64,000 nt of DNA from Norana najaformis. Its lineage: Eukaryota; Annelida; Clitellata; Crassiclitellata; Hormogastridae. Below the pieces are notes generated by a model. That model worked only from the letters and a program-made list of their open reading frames with translations, searched no databases and was not told where the DNA came from. Numbering within the stretch: position 1 is the first letter of the stretch; every line of letters begins with the position of its first letter. A program made the translations under genes and the position numbers. Shown piece after piece: positions 55,901-64,000 of this stretch. The stretch lies in contig OZ029914.1 in assembly GCA_964023275.1 (NCBI GenBank), forward strand, positions 17,382,049 to 17,446,048, in the 5' to 3' direction.

Positions 55901-57580
55901 GAGATAAGGGAATCATGGTCAGAATGCTGGTTATTGAAATAAAAAGATACACCATGCTTTGTTGGACGATTCTGGTGTTATCTTGCTGAACATTGTACTT
56001 GTGACTTGGATCTCGGCATTCTCTACAACTTCAATTCATTGACAGTAATTATGAGTATTTGCTTAGTCTGTTATATTATTTACGGGATGTAGCAGGCCTT
56101 GTTGCCCTTCCTTAATTTAGTGAATGGACCACAGAAAACAGCTTCAGGATATTATGTGCCTAAGGGTATTATTATATATGGATATATTTTAGTTCTTTAG
56201 ATGTATATTTACTGGATAGTTTATTAAATTCTGGTTGTAATTAGTCATTAGAACTGGAATGTGAGATTCTACATGGAAGGACAAATGTCATGATTGTTAC
56301 AAATGCTCATGTCGTAAAAGGCAGTAATTGTTTTAAACTGGATTTCATTAGTTTTCTGTTTGTTGATTTATATTTGCATTATGTATGAATTATATTTGCA
56401 TAAATACATATACAGGGTACACGCATACTTACATGCATTGATACATACATAATACATGCATACATGAATGCACACGGTCATAGATTCACACATACATACT
56501 AGTAACGCAAGATAAGGAAAGGTAGTGTTTCCAACCAGGGTTCCATAGAACCGTAAGGTTTTGCAAACCATCTTCAGGCATTCTGCAAGATATAGTGGAA
56601 TAATAAGAAATCATCTTCATTATCATACAATTCCTGAAACCAGTCATTTGACTTATTCAGATCATGTGAATAAGTATCTCTGGTCTCTGGTCATTTGTCA
56701 AGTTTAGTACTGTTCTTGTGCTTAGACTAAGCCTTGTTATGTCTTCTATCCAGCAAAGTCATGGTCTTCCTTTGCATCTCTTCCTTTGCATCTCTTCCTT
56801 TGTATCTTGCATAAAGGGCTTTGTGTGGGTTCTTCAGGATATGAAAAGTTATTTTTAGGGGTTCCCCATGAGAGAAAGGATGGGAAACACTGAGGTTTGG
56901 TTAGGTAAAGTAAGGTAAGGTAATGTAATAATGCATATAATTATTGCATGCTTGTACCAGGAATGATTTGACCACCCACTCGTCTGGGGTTAAAGGACCT
57001 GTTGCTTTTTGTGCAAATACATCATGGCACCATTTGAAGAAATGAAGATTCTGACTCTAATAGAATTAATTGTTAATTGAAACAATAAAGCTTTTAAAGC
57101 ATATGTGAACATAACTTGGCAGCTGACAATTGCTGTATGCACCCTCTGACTTCTTCGTTGTCTGTTGTTGACTGTCTCATTGGCTCAGTTGTGTTTCGGA
57201 TCATGTGGTTACATCAAGGAGGATTCCGACCTTACCCTACCTACAAGAAAAGATGCAAAGACAATAAATGAGGCAATCTGAAGTTAGAGGTTTAGCGCCA
57301 ACCACTACCCACTGTCACAGTTTCTCTACCTACTGTAACAGCTCCTCCGTTCTGTCTGTCTGTGTGTCTGTCTTTCTGTCTGTGTCTGTCTGTCTCTGAT
57401 CTTGTAAGTAAGCTGGTTTCCTTCACCTACCTTTAAAGCAGCGCTTTAGGGCTTTTGAGATTACATTTACGAAACCAATGTGGCAGCCTCATGTGGTGTC
57501 TTTAAGGCCGTCTCCTGCAAGCTAACCTCCTTTTCATGCTTATGCAACACGGCTGTTGGTTGTCTTAATCTTTCTATTCA
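55901..57580. other. Intergenic / possible 3' UTR, no gene seen
   Basis: An AATAAA occurs near 55938. Otherwise there are (ATAC)-type tracts near 56400-56500 and (TCTG)n near 57355-57390 with no supported coding frame. Confidence 0.45.
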
Positions 57581-57581
57581 G

Positions 57582-60500
57582 AGATCGTTGGTTTTAAATG
57601 TAAATATGTCCTTAGAGGAAAATGTTTCTGCATTTAGCACTTTAGAAAGTGCACTGCAGTCAATAAGAAATTTCCAGCAGGAGACAAGCAGTAAATTTGT
57701 TATGATAAAAAAGCTTAAAGCAGGTAATCATTATGAAATGTGCATTTTAAAAGGCTTTGATGTGGCGAATTGCCAGTCCTCGGTCTCACGAAGACTGCAA
57801 AGACGTAAGTAAGTTTGTCCCATATCTCACAAGTGAGACGTCGGGGAGGCGCTCATCTCCATTTCTAGGCCCTTGAGCCGGCAATGGACGAATCCCAAGG
57901 TTCTGGACACGGGGCCAGTGAGTCGTACTGCTTGGTAACAGCGGCGCGTGTGCCTAAACAACTTACCCGGGGTCGTTACACGGGGTCGAACCCGCGACCG
58001 CATGATCATTGACCAAACGCGCTACCGACAGACCACCGTGCCGCACACAAGGTGTATGTTTTCGGACTTTTATAAAGCGAGGTTTAGAAACTCCTCAGAG
58101 ACGTAATGTAAATTTGGACCCTGTCGAAAAGAATTATTTAGAACAATTTTTTCATCATGTGCAATTTATTTATCAAGAACTTCCATCAGGACAGTTTCAT
58201 AGAGACGTTTGTTAATCAGTTATCCATCCAATCCACTGTCTTCCCAGTTCTGTCTAACTGCTCGTCTGTTCCCTTTTTAGTCTCACAGCAGTCGGGCCAT
58301 GTTCTTACACTGTTTTTCCAAGCTAGCAGGAGTAGCATAGCTTATGGACCGAGGTAACACTGGGACCATGCCAACAAACCACTGATGAAAGTTTGCAAAA
58401 TATTCAACCGCTGTTAACTACTACAACCATCCCAGCCATTAATGTTCAGCATCAGACAAGTCTGACATTGCACATTGCTAGGTACAGGTCCGGATTTGGG
58501 GACTGTTACCAAATCTCTCCAGATGTCACCTGATGATAGCTTTGGACATAAAAAGTCAAGCTCACTTATTCATCAGAAAAAGAAGATTTAAGTTGGTGGG
58601 ACATGTGGTTCATGGGAAAGAGGACAGCGGAGTAAAGTGGAAGTTTGAAATTGAGGGAAAGATATGCAACCTGGAAGTGTGGAAGTGAGAAAACATAGTT
58701 TCACTGTCCCCAAAGGTGAGCTGGGTCACCACCATCAGAACAACTTAATACTCAATTCTTTTGTAGAGATGCATCTAGTGCAATTCAGAAATATGCCTGC
58801 ACCAGGGAATTGTTAACTGTTATAATATGTAGTTATAGGTAGTTTACCATTCTGAAACTGCAGATGATAAGTCTGTTCTTTTATTGAAGTAGGAGATGGG
58901 AAGGTGTTCATTTATTGGGTGAATGTTTTATGTGATCTGAAGTAGGAGATGGGAAGGTGTTCATTTATTGGGTGAATGTTTTATGTGATCTGATTTCTGT
59001 TTCAGCTGTAGAATTTTCCAAGAACAAGATTTGTTTTGAAGAACCATACAAAGTTGGAATTCTTGGAACAGTGATGCAGTATGATGGTGGGCCATTTGTG
59101 GTAAGGAGTTCCATTGTGATGGAGTGCCAGTATGGGCGAGACCAGAAGAGGGCCAGAAAAATGAGGAATGCGGATAAGAAAATCATTAACAAGGCAGGTC
59201 ACTGTTACAGACTTAACAACAATAATAACAGCCAATATTTGTGTATGGATAGATGACTGCAGATTCTGGACATGGGGCTAGTGTATCACAGGACTTGCTG
59301 TTAATTTCCAAGCAGATAACTGTACCAAATTAGCCTGCTTGGTGGCTAATTCACCTGTGTGCAGGTAACTTGTCAAAAGTGTTTTGCTGTAGTTCGAACC
59401 TGCTGACCAAGTGGTACAATTACACTACTGTGATATACTGTAACAAGTGTTTATCTGATTGTCTGCTGCTATATAATAATAGCAATATTAATAATGACTA
59501 CTGGCCTCTGGCGAGTATCAATTCCATGGCATCGGTTTATATAATTTAAGTCTTGCCCTGGTATGCCATCTCTGTGGAAATGCTTTTGGCCTGGAAGAAT
59601 GTTATGAGGTAGCCTACAGTGGGTATTATTTCTCTTCAAACCATGAAGGCTGCATATACACTGTGTCCGGAAAAATTCCAAGGCTTTACGGTAAATATGA
59701 AAATAATTAGTAAACATTAATCGATTTTTAAAATTCCAAAAACAGTTTAATCCTGAAATATTATTTGCACTATAATTGTTGTTTTGGCGTAAAAATTTTA
59801 TAACAATTTTGTCTTCCTCGCTGAACGCCATTTTTCTAGCAACTTTCTTTACAAAATATAAAATTCAAATACGTCACTGTGACGTAATTTTAAACGGGGG
59901 CCGTTAATAAATTACAAAGAATTTTGTTGGTAATTATATATTTCAGGATTAAACTGTTTTTGGAATTTTAAAAATCGATTAATGTTTACTAATTATTTTC
60001 ATATTTACCGTAAAGCCTTGGAATTTTTCCGGACACAGTGTACATTTGTTTAAAAAATGTGGCATGCCTTTTGTCAGGGACGTCAGCAGTTTAGTTTTTT
60101 CTATAATAATGAAGTGACGTTAATTTACTGAAAACTGGCGATTACTTAAGTACTCGTTAAGCTACTTGCAGTTTACTCGAGTAACTGATTACTCAGGTAG
60201 TGCAGCTGTACTTCAGAGGCACCGTTCTTGAGAAATAGGTCTGCTTTGTTAATTTTCCTTCTGCATTTGACCTTGCATTTGTATAAAATAATGATAAATA
60301 ATGCCTACGATTGCTCACTCAGCTGGTGGACACGTGGCGTGTTAACAAATGTCTTGCTTAAATAAGAAAGTAAAGGCTTTTGGAATGCTATGGTAGTTGA
60401 TAAAGTACTTTTGTAGCATTATATGCATAAATGTAAGAGATGTTGCTGTTTTGAAATCATCCTCAGCTGCCCATTAAATAGCATCTTACATTTACACAGA

Positions 60501-62682
60501 CTAAACTGCAGAACATAGAGTGGTTTTATATATATAATAATTTTGTTTCTTGTTTATGCAGAGGTTCAAAAAACATGACTGTCGTGCTACGATTGTTATT
60601 CGAGAGATAACCAGGTTTCCACAGTTTAAGGTATGAAAACATGTCGTATTGATGTAGGCATGATATTCAAATGCACCAAAGTGCCATTCATCATGAAGTA
60701 ATGATCTGTTTAGTGAAGAAAGCATTTTCTTGTCATAACTGAAGTGCTGTGTATTTGCAAAGAATGTCAGTTGGTTCATGTGACTACAGAATTTACAAAG
60801 TCATGAATTTCTGTTAAGTCGGAGTCTGAAATTAACCTGTTTACTGCCAGTTTTGCGTCAGAGTTATTGAACAAAGTCATGTCTTCCAGTTCTAACTCTC
60901 TTGTCGGATGAAGCCTGTTATAGTGTCACCAAATAAGAAATTAGCTTCATCTGACACCGCTGTAGTTATGTGTCATTGCAGTGGGTATTGATTGGATGTT
61001 CCAATATCTCTTGTTTACAGATTGTCTTTATTAGCTGGGATAAATGCTACCATGATATTACACAGCCTACTTGATTTGAAATTGCCTTTGATTCTTGTAT
61101 CCTTCCAGTTCTGAGGAGTTTCATCACATATTAGTATTTTGGCACTAAATTTACACCATGGCAGTTATATTTCTTATTTATGTTGTGCACTTGTTACACA
61201 TGCAAGATCAGTTATTCTGAAGCAGAAATGAATGTTTGCCAGGGAAAACGACAGAACTGTGGAAAAGCCAAAACAAAGTAGACATTGCCGAAGAATGCTC
61301 TGTTTTGACAAGCGATTTAAATCTTTATAACAAATGGGTAAGTGGCATGTTCAGCTGCATTTGGAGTTAACTGATGAGGTAAAAACTAACTTTAGAAGCA
61401 TATAGGAATAGAATAATTTGCTTTAGATTGAAACAGACTCAACCAGCCGATGATCTTTTGCAGCCAAAAGGCTCCGTTCTATCATGTCTGCAGACCCATT
61501 GCTTGTCATCGAGGAAACATCGTTCGTTGTGAAATATCCGCATGAAGACGACCACAAGAATCATGTTGCAGATGACGAAGTGACTATTGCTGGTGCATTA
61601 GTCCTATTAACAAGTATTGAACCATAATTACTAACTATATTTCGAAGTACTTGGCGGAAAACTGTTTATAAACAATAATTTCTTGCAAGCTTGCTGACCA
61701 GTTGTTCTAGACATAATGAAAACAGAAGCCCCAAGCTTTAATGAAATTTGCGATTATGTTCATTCGTCATTTAATGATGATCGAACATAATCACAAGTTC
61801 TGAATAATGATGATCGATCATAATCACAAATTCTGAATAAGAAAAGTTTAGAAACTTGGTGCACAAATGATGCATATTCAAGGCAAAAATTGGGTTGGTT
61901 GGTTCTGATTGAGATCCATGTAAGACAGACCGTGACTACAAATGGATAGACAACATACATGAGAACATGACTAGATTGACAACATACATGAGACCATAAC
62001 AAACAAAGACAACATACATGAGAACGTAACAAGCACAGACAACATACATGAGAATGTAACAAACACAAACAACATACATGAGAACATAACAAACACAGAC
62101 AACATACATGAGAACATAACAAACACAAGTGAAACAAGAGATGTGACAAATGACCAACATATTTACTCATTGCTGCCAAACGGCCAGTATAAGGAAATGA
62201 TGATGATGATGACATGTGGTAGAGAGGCTGACAAGGAGGGATTGAGAACTATTTAGTGTTTGTGCAGGCAGTCTTTGCAATGTTTAGAAATTAGGGACTG
62301 GAAGCTGCATGATACAGTAACCTAAAATTTTTATCAAGCAAGCATAGTAGTTTATAATAAATAATACAGTAATGTTTAAACCACAGAAATAATGCCGAGG
62401 TGTTGAGTTCAAAGGCCGTGACATGAGTGATGGTGTAACCTAAATACAATAGTAGTCATGTGGTTTGGATGTGTAGGCAAATTGCAGAACTTGTGATGTT
62501 GGCACCAAGAACACGTCACCTAAGCAATGCCGTTGTAAACTGGCTGACAGTCATCCAACACAAACACTTGCGGATCCAGAACTGAATTTGGGCCACCAAC
62601 GTACTTCTGCGGAAAAGTGCCAATCTCCTGTTTCTAAAAGAAGGCAAATCACTTTGGATCATTTGCAGACCATCCAGAACAG
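57582..62682 (+). CDS. Putative FAR1/WRKY-GCM1-like zinc-finger protein, incomplete gene model
   Basis: Exon candidates: 57582-57723 (ATG at 57606; longer form to 57805), 59006-59193, 60562-60630, 61243-61337, 61464-61579 (or stop at 61627), 62477-62682. The first three join in phase. They encode LESALQSIRNFQQETSSKFV, then GGPFVVRSSIVMECQYGR, then KKHDCRATIVIREITRF. With VKYPHEDDHKNHV from 61464 this gives C...C...HxxH spacing, as in FAR1/ZSWIM-type or FLYWCH-like zinc fingers of transposase origin. The join from 60630 to 61243/61464 does not keep phase, so an exon is missing or mis-set. The end of the gene is unknown. The identification is by pattern only. Confidence 0.4.
57830..58045 (-). 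mobile_element. tRNA-derived SINE (family S1), best-preserved copy
   Basis: The reverse strand reads cacggtggtctgtcggtagc (A box), ggtcaatgatcatgcggtcg, then gggttcgaccccg (B box), and continues into accaagcagtacgactcact, ggccccgtgtccagaacc and ggctcaagggcctagaaa. The tRNA-like head is clear and both polymerase III boxes are near consensus. Confidence 0.85.
58886..58991 (+). repeat. 53-bp perfect tandem duplication before an exon
   Basis: Copies at 58886-58938 and 58939-58991 appear identical (gaagtaggagatgggaagg … tttatgtgatct). The second ends 14 bp before the acceptor used by the exon at 59006. Confidence 0.95.
59240..59440 (-). mobile_element. tRNA-derived SINE (family S1), diverged copy
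   Basis: Shares attctggacatggggctagt and the gttcgaacctgc B-box complement with other S1 copies. The head is decayed. Confidence 0.6.
59659..60040. mobile_element. Tc1/mariner-like MITE with 103-bp perfect inverted repeats
   Basis: A 382-bp non-coding element. Left arm 59659-59761 and right arm 59938-60040 are exact complements as far as I can read, starting CACTGTGTCCGGAAAAATTC. TA dinucleotides flank it on both sides (59657-59658, 60041-60042), the target duplication of the Tc1/mariner group. The core holds a small palindrome ttacgtcacagtgacgta in variant form and no ORF. Confidence 0.9.
61950..62130 (+). repeat. 30-bp minisatellite
   Basis: About six units of roughly 30 bp (core caacatacatgagaac, then ataacaaacaca). 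The period is a multiple of three, which makes a Cys/Val-rich reading frame on the reverse strand. That frame is not a gene. Confidence 0.9.
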
Positions 62683-62759
62683 GTTAGCAGTCGTACGCCT
62701 TATTAGGAAACTCAATATGTTGTTGCTAAATAAATATTGATAAATAGCTTCTAGCATAA

Positions 62760-64000
62760 TGGTATTTAAGGTGAAGCTAATGGTATTTAGGGTGAAGTTG
62801 TGCGTATTTTGGGATCCTCGTGGGTGGAGTGCACAAACTGTCCTGTGGTCTATCTAACAACACACAGTTAGTTTGCGGGAATCAGGATTCTTGGTCTGCA
62901 GATTTTGCAACATGTTTGGACAATTTTTTGGTGTGATGCATACATGAATTTATTTGGTTTATTACAGCATCCATATATTCTTACCCAATTTCTGCAATTA
63001 ATTAGTTTAGTTTCCTGATAGGCTTGAAGAAGTGTACACTGAACCATCCCTATGACATGGGATTTTGGATCCATGTCAAGTGTTGTACTGTGACAAGGGC
63101 TGGATTAAACTGATACGGTATTTTGTGAAGAAATATTTTGGTACATGTTTATGTAGCTGTATATTTTCATATTGTATTAGGCTTTTGAGAGCATTCAACA
63201 TGGTTTTCTCACAAAAACAAGTCTTCAAGCTACTGAAAGGACTTTTAAAGGGTACCAGAAATTACAGATTGCCTTTTGGAATGGAGGCTGCCAGTTCTGG
63301 AAAACTGTGTTTAATTCAAAACTGTATTTTGAAGTGGAAGCAATTTTTTATAAACTGAGTGAAATGATTTTTATTTTTTGTTTTGATTTCAGATGCTATG
63401 AACTTCTAGCTGGACATATGGAGTGCCATAGATAAATTTATGTGCCATAATAATTGTTTTGCATCAATAAATTACATAAACAAAACCTTAGAAATTCATT
63501 TATTTGTAAGATATAATATGTATTATAGAAATCTTTGCTTCAGTAATTCCAAGATTTGTACTGTTTTTGCCTGATTTTCACTGTTTCTGTGTCTTTTGAT
63601 TGCATCTGTCTTCTCCTGATCAGAGTGGGGCATCGTTTTTCTCAAAATTTTTAAAATCTATTTAAAGAAGGTAAACTTTATTACATTATATTTGTCTAGT
63701 GTTTTATGTCCAGCTGTCATTCTTAAATTATTTCGGCGACGCAGCTTTGCAAACTATCTCATGCTTTATAGTGTCTATCTTGGTATACTAATCAAGAGTT
63801 TGATGAACCCACAGTTGGCTAATAGAACAGTGAGAAGATCAGCACTTCTGTCTGGACAGGCATTACCATTTTGGTGTTATATAAGTTTTTCCAAAGATCA
63901 CATGCATAGGTAAATTTGGGATCCATTGCTGTGTCTGTATTATGCCTGAATTTGTGTTATATAAATGCATGCTATAGGAAGGTGCAGCGTATTTAGTCTT
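62760..64000. other. Right end, nothing firmly identified
   Basis: May hold further exons or the 3' UTR of the zinc-finger-like gene (AATAAA near 63467). Frames at 63065-63358 and 63692-63913 have no family signature I recognise. Confidence 0.35.

Noticed and set aside
61760..62215. 151-codon Cys/Val-rich frame on the minus strand
   Set aside because: Produced by a 30-bp minisatellite; no family signature.
63692..63913. 73-codon plus-strand frame near the right edge
   Set aside because: Hydrophobic and Arg patches but no recognisable family, and no splice partners that I could support.

Overview
This window is nuclear DNA from an intron-rich invertebrate animal. The evidence is metazoan gene families (DHX29, a class I phosphatidylinositol transfer protein, a PX/SH3/SH2 signalling adaptor), short exons with GT-AG introns of 0.1-5.5 kb, AT-rich introns, and remains of CR1/L2-type LINEs, RTE-like LINEs, tRNA-derived SINEs, a MITE and minisatellites. 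The phylum cannot be fixed from the sequence. A lophotrochozoan or other non-insect invertebrate fits best, but that is a guess.

Layout. (1) 315-10014, minus strand: the first nine coding exons of DHX29. The helicase core lies beyond the left edge. Introns hold LINE debris, including one LINE nested inside another at 7919-8173. (2) 10724-13076: a DNA-transposon-like element with an intact 563-codon ORF on the minus strand and imperfect inverted ends, sitting between two divergent host genes. (3) 14457-25696, plus strand: a class I PITP of 279 residues with nine coding positions. Position 4 has two homologous 100-nt exons (19510-19609 and 20948-21047) that look mutually exclusive. (4) 25697-32072: gene-poor, with CR1 and L2-like LINE fragments. 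(5) 32073-55627, plus strand: 21 coding exons, every junction in phase, encoding a 724-residue adaptor with the order PX - SH3 - SH3 - p47phox/Tks-like PPPRR motif - tyrosine motifs (two YxN) - degenerate SH3 - basic linker - SH2. I know of no vertebrate protein joining PX to SH2, and this is the main discovery candidate. (6) 57582 to about 62682, plus strand: an incompletely resolved gene whose exons suggest a FAR1/WRKY-GCM1-like zinc finger, with a probable GC-AG intron. A Tc1/mariner-like MITE with 103-bp perfect arms lies in one of its introns.

How the genes relate. DHX29 is a translation-initiation helicase; PITP carries phosphatidylinositol between membranes; the PX adaptor is expected to bind phosphoinositides and phosphotyrosine and may organise an NADPH oxidase or podosome-type complex. 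Nothing suggests co-regulation beyond neighbourhood. Boundaries of protein-coding exons are read from splice sites, reading phase and remembered homology. No alignment or transcript was available.
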